The notes: generated by a model not told the origin, from the letters alone. DNA of 64,000 nucleotides from Burkholderiales bacterium (GCA_027484315.1 JAIXTE010000152.1:1-64000), one strand, 5' to 3'. Numbered from the stretch's first letter, positions 35,624 to 44,407 are shown. Numbers and translations are program-made.

Positions 35624-36337
35624 CTACAACAACACCAGCTTGTAGATTTCCTGCCCATCGGGATATTCCTTGGTTTCCATCACTCGCCGCTCCAGGCGCA
35701 ACAATTTTGTGAATTTGCTGCTGTTTTGTTGAATGATGTGCCCGGGGAATACGTTGCAATACAGGTCATCGGGTTCGCTGCACAAATGCTCCATGCGCAC
35801 TGCGCCCACCACAGGGCTGCCTAACACCGAGATGTCTTTGGCGAAAGTTTCAATGTAGCCGGGGCCCACATCGATACCAATTCCAACACCCACGCCACGG
35901 GGCATGTTCTTGGTATTGCGGCGCAATTCCTCCACCACTGCGGCATTGAAGCGGTCGACCAGGTTTTTGGACAGCTTCAACACAATGTGCATGGTGTCGG
36001 CCAGGCTGTCGGGGGAGACCAACCAGAATGACAAAAACCCGTCACCAGTAAACTTGTCGAACCAGCCTCCCTGGCTGCGCACCAGGCCTTCGGCGTACTC
36101 AATGTAGCCACCTACAGTTTTTGCATACAGATCGAACCGAATGGCTTCTTTCATGAGCATGGTGGATTTTCGAATGTCCAGCGCCATGACCAACATGTCC
36201 AGCGATTGCTTGCTTGCGTTGGCCTGGCATACCTGTTCGTACAGATCAGGACCCATGCCGTGTGGCGCGTGGGTTTTCAGCAAATCTCCGAAACTTTTGA
36301 TTTCGGACGGATCAGCAAGCGCATGTGTGGGGTTCAT
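35624..36337 (-). CDS. Class III nucleotidyl cyclase-like protein
   Basis: 237 residues. The cyclase homology domain is nearly the whole protein: VMALDIRKSTMLM with Asp54 (metal), GWFDKFTGDGFLSFW with Asp99 (second metal Asp), VGVGIGIDVGPGYIETF and DISVLGSPVVGAVRMEHL. The adenine-specifying Lys/Asp pair cannot be assigned with certainty, so the product (cAMP, cGMP or none) is open. No sensor or membrane domain is attached. It stands divergent from oxyR. Confidence 0.78.
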   Translation of the reverse strand: MNPTHALADPSEIKSFGDLLKTHAPHGMGPDLYEQVCQANASKQSLDMLVMALDIRKSTMLMKEAIRFDLYAKTVGGYIEYAEGLVRSQGGWFDKFTGDGFLSFWLVSPDSLADTMHIVLKLSKNLVDRFNAAVVEELRRNTKNMPRGVGVGIGIDVGPGYIETFAKDISVLGSPVVGAVRMEHLCSEPDDLYCNVFPGHIIQQNSSKFTKLLRLERRVMETKEYPDGQEIYKLVLL

Positions 36338-36517
36338 CAGCCTTGGCCAGAAAATTCAGATTGGGCTATTGGACCGCATCACAGCAGGGTTTGCCACGCA
36401 CCCCCAAGCGAAAAGCCTGTTGACCTCCGTTCTGTGCTTTCAAATTCTCAGTACAGAATACTGTTCAATAATTTTTCCTGTTTTAATTGGTGAATACGAT
36501 CAAGACACAGGCCTGAA

Positions 36518-37453
36518 ATGAGCTCCCGTTACACTCACGCACCCGCAATTTCATTCAAGCAGCTCAGCTACCTTCTGGCCATTGCGGACACTTTGAACTT
36601 CACGCGCGCGGCTGAATTGTGCTTTGTCACTCAGTCGACCTTGTCGGGCGGCATAGCCGAACTGGAACGCACACTGGGTGTACAACTGGTTGAACGTGAC
36701 CGGCAGTATGTTGCATTGACCCCTGTTGGCGAGGAGACCGCACGGCGCGCGCAAAGTATTTTGTCTGCCGGTAATGATCTCGTAGCCAGGGCCGAACTGG
36801 CCGCTGACCCGACGAGTGGGTATTTCAAGTTGGGCGTGATACCCACGATTGCGCCCTTTCTGCTGGGAAAAATCCTGATGCTGACTCGCCACACTTTCCC
36901 GGCTTTGCGGCTGAGTGTTCGTGAAAGCCAAACCCGTGTTTTACTGGATGAAGTGGAAAATGGGGAGCTTGATGCCGCCCTGATCGCATTGCCCTTCGAA
37001 CTGGGAAAACTGCATGCTTTGACTCTATTTGACGAACAACTGCATTGGGTGGCCCACAAATCAGACCCGATCTTCAAGGGGAAAAAGCGCCCTTTGCCTG
37101 AAATTGATGGAAGCAAACTGCTGATGCTCGAGAGGGGGAATTGCCTGCGCGACCATGCCTTGGCAGCTTGCAACACACAAGCAGGGAGAGACATTGAACC
37201 AGGGGCGGATTTGGTGGAAGTGAGCAGCTTGAGCACGATGGTGCAATTGGTGAATTCGAGGCTGGGCACCGCGCTGTTGCCCGCAATGGCCATTCAGGGC
37301 GGTATTTTGAACGGTACCGAGGTGAAAGAAGTGGCGCTTGATACGCCCAACCCGGGGCGCACCATTGCCTTGGTGAGCAGGGGCAGCCACCCAAACCTGG
37401 AATTTATCAAAATTCAGATTTGCCCGATTCTAAGGAACAGCAAGCCGGTTTGA
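36518..37453 (+). CDS. oxyR: LysR-family peroxide regulator OxyR
   Basis: 311 residues. The LysR helix-turn-helix is at residues 13-60 (FKQLSYLLAIADTLNFTRAAEL). The effector domain holds the two peroxide-sensing cysteines Cys209 and Cys218 in MLERGNCLRDHALAACN, nine residues apart exactly as Cys199/Cys208 in E. coli OxyR. LVNSRLGTALLPAMA near the C-terminus is also OxyR-like. Oxidation to a disulfide switches on peroxide-defence genes. No catalase or ahpC gene is beside it. Confidence 0.94.
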   Translation: MSSRYTHAPAISFKQLSYLLAIADTLNFTRAAELCFVTQSTLSGGIAELERTLGVQLVERDRQYVALTPVGEETARRAQSILSAGNDLVARAELAADPTSGYFKLGVIPTIAPFLLGKILMLTRHTFPALRLSVRESQTRVLLDEVENGELDAALIALPFELGKLHALTLFDEQLHWVAHKSDPIFKGKKRPLPEIDGSKLLMLERGNCLRDHALAACNTQAGRDIEPGADLVEVSSLSTMVQLVNSRLGTALLPAMAIQGGILNGTEVKEVALDTPNPGRTIALVSRGSHPNLEFIKIQICPILRNSKPV

Positions 37454-37472
37454 CGATCATCAACTCAATCCA

Positions 37473-37487
37473 CTTTGAGGCTCAAAG
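37473..37487. promoter_or_regulatory. Short palindrome between oxyR and the GntR gene
   Basis: CTTTGAG (37473-37479) and CTCAAAG (37481-37487) are perfect arms around a single G. It is 59 bases before the GntR start and has no T-run, so it may be an operator. Confidence 0.4.
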
Positions 37488-37490
37488 TTA

Positions 37491-37515
37491 AACTGGTATG
37501 ATGAGTTGACCAGTG
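37491..37515. promoter_or_regulatory. FadR-type inverted repeat in the GntR promoter
   Basis: ACTGGT (37492-37497) and ACCAGT (37509-37514) face each other across 11 bases, 32 bases before the GntR start. FadR-subfamily GntR regulators commonly bind TGGT..ACCA half-sites, so this is a plausible autoregulatory operator, although the spacing is longer than the classic E. coli FadR site. Confidence 0.4.
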
Positions 37516-37545
37516 TAAAAAATTTCCAGTGAGACCTGCCACATC

Positions 37546-38256
37546 ATGGATTCCATACAAAAAACCTCGATTTCCGAGCAAGTGTATTTGCAGCTTCGAA
37601 AGCAAATACTGAACCGCACATTGCCCACCGGTGCTGAGTTGCCATCGGAACGTGAACTGGCAGAAACCCTGGGAGTGAACCGGGGTGCGGTCCGAGAAGC
37701 AATCAAGCGCCTGCAACAGGCACGGTTGGTACGTGTTCGACATGGGGGTGCCACCCAGGTTGAAAACTTCGAGGAAGAAGGCGGGCTAGAGTTACTGCCC
37801 AGCCTGATGAGCACGACAAAAGGCCAGGTCAATCTGGAAGTGGCACTGGGCATTGTTGCGCTGCGCAAAGCGATTGCACCAGCAGTGGCCGCACATGCCG
37901 CCTTGCATGGTGGTGAGGCCTTGGCACAGCGGCTGCGAGCCATCGTCCACAAAATGCAAGCAACAACGGAACTGGAAACCTTGCAGCAATTGGCTTTTGA
38001 GTTCTGGGGGCACGTGGTTCAAGGCAGCGGGAACGTGGTGTTCAAACTGGCCTTCAATTCCATGAACCAGACTTACCTTGCAGCCTGGCACAGCCTGACC
38101 CAAGTGATGCAGGAAGAATTTCGCGATGTGGGCACCTTGGCCCAATTGGCAGAAGCAATTGGCGCGGGAGAATACCGCCGTTGCGAAGTACTGGCCCGGC
38201 AACACATTGAACTGGGCAGTCGGGCCTTGGCTGCTGTTTTCAATAAATCCAATTAA
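37546..38256 (+). CDS. GntR-family transcriptional regulator, FadR subfamily (FCD domain)
   Basis: 236 residues. The N-terminal winged helix-turn-helix reads QVYLQLRKQILNRTLPTGAELPSERELAETLGVNRGAVREAIKRLQQARLV, split over residues 12-65. The C-terminal all-helical ligand-binding FCD domain includes ALGIVALRKAIAPAVAAHAALHGG, FEFWGHVVQGSGN-like and QHIELGSRALAAVF. It probably regulates a nearby metabolic gene; the downstream fatty-acid-hydroxylase-like gene is a candidate because 32 bases separate them. Confidence 0.9.
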   Translation: MDSIQKTSISEQVYLQLRKQILNRTLPTGAELPSERELAETLGVNRGAVREAIKRLQQARLVRVRHGGATQVENFEEEGGLELLPSLMSTTKGQVNLEVALGIVALRKAIAPAVAAHAALHGGEALAQRLRAIVHKMQATTELETLQQLAFEFWGHVVQGSGNVVFKLAFNSMNQTYLAAWHSLTQVMQEEFRDVGTLAQLAEAIGAGEYRRCEVLARQHIELGSRALAAVFNKSN

Positions 38257-38288
38257 CTGATTGAAACAAACCTGGACGGAGGCATGAG

Positions 38289-38870
38289 ATGCTGGGAATT
38301 CCATTGGGGCTACTGACTGCCAATGCTGTGGAGTGGGCCATGCACCGCTACGTGCTGCACGGCTTGGGCAAAAAACGGGGCACATTCTGGGCGTTTCATT
38401 TCCATGAACACCACCGAGAGGTACGCCAGCACGGGTATTACGACCCAAACTACGAACGGTTTCCCTTGGGACTTCATGCCCAAGGCAAGGAAGCCTGGGC
38501 ATTGATTGCCAGCGCAGTGGCGGTTGCCCCACTGTTTCCAATAGCCCCATTTTTTGTGGGTACCCTGTGGTACAGCAGTTTGAATTATTATCGGGTTCAC
38601 AAAAAAAGCCACATGAACCCCGCGTGGGGGGAACAACGCGTGCCTTGGCATTACGACCACCACATGGGCAACACCCCTGGCGCCAACTGGTGTGTAACCC
38701 GCCCGTGGTTTGACTACATCATGGGGACCCGCGTTTTTACGGAAGGTGGTGCGCGAGAAACCAATGTATTGGGATTAAACAGGATACCGGCATGGCTTGC
38801 CCGCGCGCTGCCCAAACCGGAAACGCTGGGTACACTGGCACCCAAAACTGCACAAGGACGCGCAGCCTGA
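38289..38870 (+). CDS. Fatty-acid hydroxylase/sterol-desaturase-family membrane protein
   Basis: 193 residues from ATG 38289, with GGAGG at 38278-38282. Family histidine clusters are EWAMHRYVLHG (His19, His24), FHFHEHHREVRQHGY (His37, 39, 41, 42), RVHKKSHM and WHYDHHMG, expected to hold a di-iron site at the membrane surface. Length and spacing fit the bacterial branch that includes carotenoid or lipid hydroxylases. The substrate is unknown. Preceded by the GntR regulator on the same strand. Confidence 0.82.
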   Translation: MLGIPLGLLTANAVEWAMHRYVLHGLGKKRGTFWAFHFHEHHREVRQHGYYDPNYERFPLGLHAQGKEAWALIASAVAVAPLFPIAPFFVGTLWYSSLNYYRVHKKSHMNPAWGEQRVPWHYDHHMGNTPGANWCVTRPWFDYIMGTRVFTEGGARETNVLGLNRIPAWLARALPKPETLGTLAPKTAQGRAA

Positions 38871-38909
38871 GCCTGTGCCATAATCGCCGCACACAACAAG
38901 GAGAATTGA

Positions 38910-39497
38910 ATGGGCTTGCTGATATTGGTTGCTGGGTTGGCGCTGTTTTTGGGCATACACGCGGTGCGTATTCCGAATGATCAACGCCGCGCAGGCATGA
39001 TTGCCCGGCTGGGCAAAAACAAATACAGGGGAATCTACACGGCAGTGTCCATAGTCGGCCTGGTGTTGGTCGTGTATGGCTACGGGCAGGCGCGCCTGGA
39101 CCCGGTTTTCGTGTGGAGCCCGCCGGCGGCCATGCGTCACATTGCAGCCCTGTTGATGCTGTTCTCCATGATCCTGCTAGCGGCCTGCTATGTGCCCATG
39201 AACCACATCAAGGCCAGGCTTCAACACCCCATGACGCTTGCGGTCAAGGTGTGGGCCTTGGCGCACCTGTTGTCAAACGGAACACTGGCCGACATGCTAC
39301 TGTTCGGCTCTTTCCTGGTGTGGGCCATTCTGCTGTTTAAAAGTGCTCGTAAAAGGGCGATTCCAATGGGGTTCTCGGGCGACGGTCCCACCAAGGTCGG
39401 CACAATGATGACTGTGGTGGTGGGCGTTCTGGCCTGGCTTGTTTTTGCAGCCTGGCTGCACGTACACCTGATTGGAATCACCCCTTTCAGTCGCTAA
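38910..39497 (+). CDS. NnrU-family membrane protein
   Basis: 195 residues with about six membrane segments. NnrU signatures are LILVAGLALFLGIHAVRI, MIARLGKNKYRGIYTAVSIVGLVLVVYGYG and MNHIKARLQHPMTLAVKVWALAHLLSNG. NnrU is linked to nitrite and nitric oxide reduction in some bacteria and has no proven catalysis; no denitrification gene lies beside it here. It follows the fatty-acid-hydroxylase-like gene by 40 bases and ends four bases before the convergent antiporter. Confidence 0.88.
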   Translation: MGLLILVAGLALFLGIHAVRIPNDQRRAGMIARLGKNKYRGIYTAVSIVGLVLVVYGYGQARLDPVFVWSPPAAMRHIAALLMLFSMILLAACYVPMNHIKARLQHPMTLAVKVWALAHLLSNGTLADMLLFGSFLVWAILLFKSARKRAIPMGFSGDGPTKVGTMMTVVVGVLAWLVFAAWLHVHLIGITPFSR

Positions 39498-39501
39498 AAA
39501 C

Positions 39502-40776
39502 TTACAGATACCAGAAGCACAACGCAGCGACCGCCGTGGGCCCCAAAGCCCCGGCAAGCAGCCCCCCGGCGGACACTGCTTCCCCGGGAAACTGGCCCTT
39601 CAACAGCGCCAAGCCTGCCGGATTTGGCGCGTTGGCGATTACAGTCAGGCCGCCACCAGCTACCGCACCCGCCACCAGGGCATAGCGGAAGCTTTCAGAG
39701 GTGCCTTCAATCAGTGAACCAAGGTAGGTCAGTGCCGCATTGTCAGTAATTGCAGTCAAAGCCATTGCGACGACGAACAACACACCGTCGTTCAGATCGC
39801 TGACCGCAGGTTGCAGCCACCATTGCTGCATGCCGCCCAATACCACAAGGCCCGCCAGGAAGAAGGCAACCAGCAAGCCTTCTTTCAACAAGAGGCGTGA
39901 CTGGAACGAATTGTAGGCAGCCGTGAAACCCAGGAAGAACAGGAAGATCCCCATGAACACGGCTGGGTGGTGCGCGAACAGAACCACGGCACCCAAAAAT
40001 GCCAGGTGAATCGCCATGGCCCACCAAGGCACTGGTGCCAGGGGTTGTCCGTCTTCACCCAGGGCTTCAGGCGTTTTAACTTCGGCACCCAGGTGCTTGG
40101 CGGCAAAGAAAATGAATACAGTGGCGTTGAGGAACACGCCAATTGCCGCTTTCCAGCCAAAATTGGCGAGCATGAACGGCGTATCCCAGCCCCAGGTACC
40201 AGCCACCATCAACACGGGTGGTGCCGCAAACGAAGTCAGCACACCACCAATTGAAATGTTGACGAACAACACGCCCAAGCCCCAATAACGAATGAAATTG
40301 GGCACTGCCTTGTTGAACAACACATCACGCAACAACAACGCTGCTAGCGTCATGGCGGCAGGTTCGGTAATCAGGCTACCCAGCAAGGGCACCATGAACA
40401 GGCCGAGCCAGGTAAAGGCCACACCTTTGTTCACCGGCATCAACCTGGCCAACCCCTCCACCAACAAGCGAGAAGCATCCAGCACTGGGCGGCTGGCGGC
40501 CACCACCATGATCACGAACACAAACAGTGGCTCGACATATTTGCGGGTGTCCACGTATTCAACTGCGGAATCCAGGTTCACGCTGAACGCCATGGCAATC
40601 ACCAGGAACAGCGCCCAGATACCGAAGACCGCTTCGACTTCGCCCAGCAAATGAAACAGCCCGCTGTGATTTTTGCTGGTGTGAGCCAGGCGCTCGAAAT
40701 AACTGGCCGAGAAGGTGTGAACAAGTGCGCCGGCAAAGAGAAAGGCGGCAATCCATTGAATGGTTGTTGCAGTCAT
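39502..40776 (-). CDS. Putative Na+/H+ antiporter (Na_H_antiport_2 family)
   Basis: 424 residues with about 11-12 membrane segments. It matches what I recall of the bacterial DUF1504/Na_H_antiport_2 family: HSGLFHLLGEVEAVFGIWALFL, GSLITEPAAMTLAALLLRD, ISIGGVLTSFAAPPVLMVAGTWGWD, ALTAITDNAALTYLGSLIEG and GLTVIANAPNPAG. The paired GGxLTxxAAPP and NAPNPAG elements resemble the two halves of CitM-like transporters. The ion is not proven. Convergent with the NnrU-like gene. Confidence 0.8.
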   Translation of the reverse strand: MTATTIQWIAAFLFAGALVHTFSASYFERLAHTSKNHSGLFHLLGEVEAVFGIWALFLVIAMAFSVNLDSAVEYVDTRKYVEPLFVFVIMVVAASRPVLDASRLLVEGLARLMPVNKGVAFTWLGLFMVPLLGSLITEPAAMTLAALLLRDVLFNKAVPNFIRYWGLGVLFVNISIGGVLTSFAAPPVLMVAGTWGWDTPFMLANFGWKAAIGVFLNATVFIFFAAKHLGAEVKTPEALGEDGQPLAPVPWWAMAIHLAFLGAVVLFAHHPAVFMGIFLFFLGFTAAYNSFQSRLLLKEGLLVAFFLAGLVVLGGMQQWWLQPAVSDLNDGVLFVVAMALTAITDNAALTYLGSLIEGTSESFRYALVAGAVAGGGLTVIANAPNPAGLALLKGQFPGEAVSAGGLLAGALGPTAVAALCFWYL

Positions 40777-41046
40777 GTCGGGTTCTTTTTTGTATGTTTG
40801 AAAGGACGCTGGCTGGGGCTTGCATGCCCAGAATTCAGCAGGGTTAATAGAAAGAGCCTATCACACCATTAAAGTTCCCTTATTTCACTATGTAAATGGA
40901 ATTTCGTCGGAACAGCCCTTGACGCACGATGCGTCAGGTCACATTCATTTAAACACCGTCACATTTCGGGAAAATTTCCCTATGTGCGCATCGGTATCCA
41001 TTCCTACACTCGCATGACTACTTATAAAGTTCGCGAGAGGAACGAC
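40777..41046. promoter_or_regulatory. 270-base upstream region of the first TonB-dependent receptor
   Basis: The region contains a small palindrome, TGACGCA (40920-40926) and TGCGTCA (40930-40936), about 110 bases before the receptor start. I do not recognise the site. No Fur box was evident by eye. The receptor RBS is GAGGAA, about 6 bases before its ATG. Confidence 0.4.
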
Positions 41047-43233
41047 ATGCAAGCATTTCGATTTACAGCCGTGGCCGGTGCAGTGCTGGTGGCCATGGGA
41101 TACACCACGATCAGCCACGCACAGGAGGCAGCATTGCCTGGCGTTGAGGTGTCGGGCAGCAGCATTCTGCCATCCAATATAGAGAATCTGCCCGGATCAT
41201 CCAGCGTGCTGACACGGGCAGACCTTGACAAGCGCGAACCCTTTTCAATACTGGAAGTGGTGCGTGAAGTGCCAGGCCTGCACGTGGTGTCTGAAGATGC
41301 TGCAGGTACCCACTTGAACATTGGCCTGCGTGGCTTGAACCCCCGCCGCAGCTCGCGCACCTTGTTGCTGGAAGACGGCGCACCCACTGTATTTTTTGCA
41401 CCGTATGGTGACCCCTCTGCCCACTATTCCACACCCCTGGAACGGATTGAACGTGTTGAAGTGTTGAAGGGCTCGGGCCAGATTCTGTATGGTCCGCAAA
41501 CCCTGGGCGGGATGGTCAACTTCGTGACCAAGCCAGTACCCAAAGACGGCTTTGAAGGTTCGGCTAAACTGTCTGTTGGCAACCAAGGTTACCGTGGCGC
41601 TCACCTGAACATGGGCACAGGTTCAGAGCAAGGCGGCGTGATGATCGACCTGTTGAAGCGCCAGGGCGACGGCATTCGCGCGCAACACGAATTTGACGTG
41701 CAGGATGTCACCATCAAAGGGCAGTTGAACATCAACAGCCAGCACACATTGACGGCAAAGTACACACGCTTTGAAGAAGACTCACTGTTCAGTGAAACCG
41801 GCCAGACCGCAGCCGAGTACCTGGCCAATCCCTATTCCGTACCGGGCAGTGAAGGTGAACGGTACGTCATGGAACGTGACACTGTTCAACTGATTCATGG
41901 TTGGAAACTGGGTGAAACAGCAAAACTGACCACACAGGTCTATCACTCGAAGACAGACCGAACTTCTCGCCGGTCAAGAGAATTTGAATCTGCTTTCGAC
42001 CCGGCAATCCCGGCAACATTTGGGCTAGGTGAACTGGAAACCGATGCCTTTGCAATTCGGCCGCGTGAGTATTCAGTGTTTGGGATCGAACCGAAACTGG
42101 AATTCACACACACTGCGTTCGGTTTACCCAGTGAAGCAATCATTGGAATGCGTTACCACACTGAAGACATCGACAGGAAGAAGTTTTTGCTGGACTCGGT
42201 CAATGGAAACGTGACGAACTTTGACGAACGCCTGCTGGCCGATGTTGAGGCGACTGCCTTTTTTGCACAGAACACATTCATCGCGGGCAACTGGACAGTG
42301 ACACCTGGCCTGCGTCTTGAACGCATAGAACTGAACAAGACGCTGTTTATCGAAGATGCAGGCAACCCACTCAGGTTTGCCCAAGCCGACAGATTGCAAA
42401 GCAGTGAAACTGAAACATTGCCCGGCATCGGCTTCACTTGGAACGGACTGGACAACACCACTGTGTTTGGTGGAATTCACAAAGGGTTTGCGCCACCGCG
42501 ACCCGATCGGGACGTGGACAACAATATTCTCCAACGTGTCACGCCAGAACTGGCGACAGTCACGGAATTGGGTCTGCGCAGGAATGTCAAGGCAGGTGCA
42601 GTTGAAGCAACCTTGTTCAACATGGACATCAAGGACATCGTGGTCCAGTCGGGCGGTGTGTTCCGCAACGAAGGCGAGGCACAGCATACAGGCCTCGAAT
42701 TGGGCGGCAAGCTGAATCTGGGCCAATTGTTCGGCGAAAAGGCCAATCCCTTCTTTGTCAGCATGGCCTACACCAACCTGTTCACTGCCAAATTCAAGAA
42801 TTCTGGCGTGGTTGGGGGCGAGGGCGAAGATGGTTACGGCGCATACCAGGCAGGCAACCGCTTGCCTTACGCGCCCAAACAAACCTTGGCACTGAACCTT
42901 TCTTATGAAACGCAACAGTGGAACGCACGGCTGGGCGCCACCCATGTGAGCAAGCAGTTTGCCAACACCGACAACTTCAGTGGCACAAACCCTCAAGGCT
43001 TTTGCCCGAACGGAGATGATCCAGCCAATGACCTGTTCTGCGGCCTGGCTGGTGAAGTTGAAGCAGTCACCTTGTTGAACGCATCAGTCAGTTTTCAGCC
43101 AGCTGGTAGCAAGGTGGGCTACTTCCTGAATGCGGAGAACCTGACGGACAAGCAGTATATTTCCGCACGAACCAATGGCATTCAGCCTGGCCGGCAACGG
43201 CAGGTTGTGGCGGGAATCAATGTGAGGTTCTGA
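41047..43233 (+). CDS. TonB-dependent outer-membrane receptor
   Basis: 728 residues from ATG 41047, with GAGAGGAAC before it; an ATG at 40984 would add 21 residues without conservation. A signal peptide ends AQEAALPG. The plug domain has SSSVLTRADLDKREPFSILEVVREVPGLHVV and IGLRGLNPRRSSRTLLLEDGAPTVF, and the barrel ends with the TonB-receptor C-terminal strands (LTDKQYISARTNGIQPGRQRQVVAGINVRF, split in two). It should import a siderophore or a similar complex, resembling FecA-type receptors. The ligand is unknown. Repeat elements follow the gene. Confidence 0.9.
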   Translation: MQAFRFTAVAGAVLVAMGYTTISHAQEAALPGVEVSGSSILPSNIENLPGSSSVLTRADLDKREPFSILEVVREVPGLHVVSEDAAGTHLNIGLRGLNPRRSSRTLLLEDGAPTVFFAPYGDPSAHYSTPLERIERVEVLKGSGQILYGPQTLGGMVNFVTKPVPKDGFEGSAKLSVGNQGYRGAHLNMGTGSEQGGVMIDLLKRQGDGIRAQHEFDVQDVTIKGQLNINSQHTLTAKYTRFEEDSLFSETGQTAAEYLANPYSVPGSEGERYVMERDTVQLIHGWKLGETAKLTTQVYHSKTDRTSRRSREFESAFDPAIPATFGLGELETDAFAIRPREYSVFGIEPKLEFTHTAFGLPSEAIIGMRYHTEDIDRKKFLLDSVNGNVTNFDERLLADVEATAFFAQNTFIAGNWTVTPGLRLERIELNKTLFIEDAGNPLRFAQADRLQSSETETLPGIGFTWNGLDNTTVFGGIHKGFAPPRPDRDVDNNILQRVTPELATVTELGLRRNVKAGAVEATLFNMDIKDIVVQSGGVFRNEGEAQHTGLELGGKLNLGQLFGEKANPFFVSMAYTNLFTAKFKNSGVVGGEGEDGYGAYQAGNRLPYAPKQTLALNLSYETQQWNARLGATHVSKQFANTDNFSGTNPQGFCPNGDDPANDLFCGLAGEVEAVTLLNASVSFQPAGSKVGYFLNAENLTDKQYISARTNGIQPGRQRQVVAGINVRF

Positions 43234-43335
43234 CTGAAGCGCATGCGCTTTGCTGGTTTGCGAGGCGCGTGCCCTTCTGTAGTTTGATCAGGCGCACGCC
43301 CTTCTTAGTTTGCAAGGCGCATGCCCCCTTCCGCC

Positions 43336-43461
43336 AGAAAGCCTGACATCCCCCTTGTTGCTGAATTCCACGACCTAAGCGCCTCCGCTAAAAAGCGGGC
43401 GGGCTGCGCTTTCGGCTTCCAGCCGAACGGACGAGGAACTCAACACAAGGGCAGGCTTTCT
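43336..43461 (+). repeat. Structured repeat family 1, copy E (left subtype)
   Basis: The basal stem is AGAAAGCCTG (43336-43345) with CAGGCTTTCT (43452-43461), perfect and different from the other copies. Hairpin 2 is TTCGGCT (43411-43417) with AGCCGAA (43421-43427), three-base loop. An intermediate stem pairs CCCTTGT with ACAAGGG. Hairpin 1 is diverged (AGCG-rich, AAAA loop). No right-type partner was found within 700 bases. Confidence 0.75.
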
Positions 43462-43582
43462 TGAATGGCGGTGCGAGGGCAATGCTGCCTTTGCAAACTT
43501 GAAGGGGCCACGCCTGTGGCTTGCGACTTGCGGCGTTCATTAAATCGCCTGCTTTTCTACGGAGCAAGTTCGCAGCCTGTGC

Positions 43583-43763
43583 GGTGTTCGTTTGCTGCAT
43601 CATCTTGCCGATTCGGAGCAAGGCTTCCCGGCTGATTCGCGGCGCGGGGCGATTGCGCAAGCAATCGATGCGAAGACGCCATTGCGTTTCGCATTCCCCA
43701 AGCAAGAATCAACAAGACGGGAAATAAGCCTTGTCCAAGGCAAGATGAGCGGTAACGAACACC
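43583..43763 (+). mobile_element. MITE-like repeat family 2, copy 1 (181 bases)
   Basis: The ends are inverted: GGTGTTCGTTTGCTGC at the left and the complement of GGTGTTCGTTACCGCTC at the right, with CATCTTGCC shared further in. The interior also folds on itself (CGATTGCGCAAGCAATCG, ATGCGAA...TTCGCAT). It is about 95 percent identical to copy 2 by eye. It has no coding capacity. Confidence 0.8.
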
Positions 43764-43864
43764 GAAGAAGGCAAGCGCAACGAAACGCCGGAATGACAGG
43801 CGGGATGGGGAGCAACGAACACCGAACAAGGCTAGCGCGGCGAAACACCGCAGCCAAGGCAAAG

Positions 43865-44407
43865 CTAGCGGCCAACAGGCCTCTTGGCGAGTTTGCGCTG
43901 CAAGGTGCGGCGGTGCATATTCAACGCCCTGGCTGTGGCAGATACATTGCCATCGTTTTCGTTGAGGACACGCTGAATGTGTTCCCACTCCAACCGTGAC
44001 ACCGACATAGGCTGAAATTCCGCAGAATCCTGTTCAACAAATCCAGAATCGGCCACATCCTCATCCAGCGCACGCAAAATCGCTGTGCTGTCCGCAGGTT
44101 TGGCCAGGTAATTGTCTGCTCCCAATTTGATGGCTTGTACTGTTGTGGCAATGCTTGCATAGCCAGTCAATACGAGCAAACTGGCTTGAGGCTGCAGAGC
44201 GCGCAATTGGGTGATCAGTTGCAAGCCAGACTGTTCGCCAAGATTCAGATCCAGCGTAATGTCCGTGAATGCGCGCTGGCTGGCAGCGAGCAAGGCCTGC
44301 TCACGGTTCAAGGCCACACAGGTCTGAAGCTGTTTTCGTTCCATGGAGTTTGCCAGAGTGCTGGCAAAGGCTTCGTCGTCATCGACGATCAGGATTGATC
44401 TGTTCAT
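43865..44407 (-). CDS. regA: Redox response regulator RegA/ActR/PrrA family
   Basis: 180 residues from ATG 44407. The receiver domain has ILIVDDDEAFASTL with phosphoacceptor Asp53 in ITLDLNLGEQSGL, and LLVLTGYASIATTVQAIKLGADNYLAKP. The C-terminal Fis-type helix-turn-helix is NVSATARALNMHRRTLQRKLAKRP, the hallmark of RegA/RoxR/ActR. It acts with the adjacent RegB kinase on redox-controlled genes. Its start overlaps the kinase stop by four bases. Confidence 0.92.
   Translation of the reverse strand: MNRSILIVDDDEAFASTLANSMERKQLQTCVALNREQALLAASQRAFTDITLDLNLGEQSGLQLITQLRALQPQASLLVLTGYASIATTVQAIKLGADNYLAKPADSTAILRALDEDVADSGFVEQDSAEFQPMSVSRLEWEHIQRVLNENDGNVSATARALNMHRRTLQRKLAKRPVGR

Larger units (their letters stand above)
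43234..43864. other. 631-base gene-free region with tandem, structured and MITE-like repeats
   Basis: No protein frame is supported. In order it holds a 14-base palindrome AAGCGCATGCGCTT (43237-43250), about three diverged 25-27 base units of the AGGCGC.TGCCC type (43262-43330), copy E of structured repeat family 1, and the first copy of the 181-base repeat family 2. Further half-ends of family 2 lie near 43808-43820. Confidence 0.7.

Noticed and set aside
42124-42996. 290-residue frame opposite the first TonB receptor
   Set aside because: Shadow frame of the receptor barrel.
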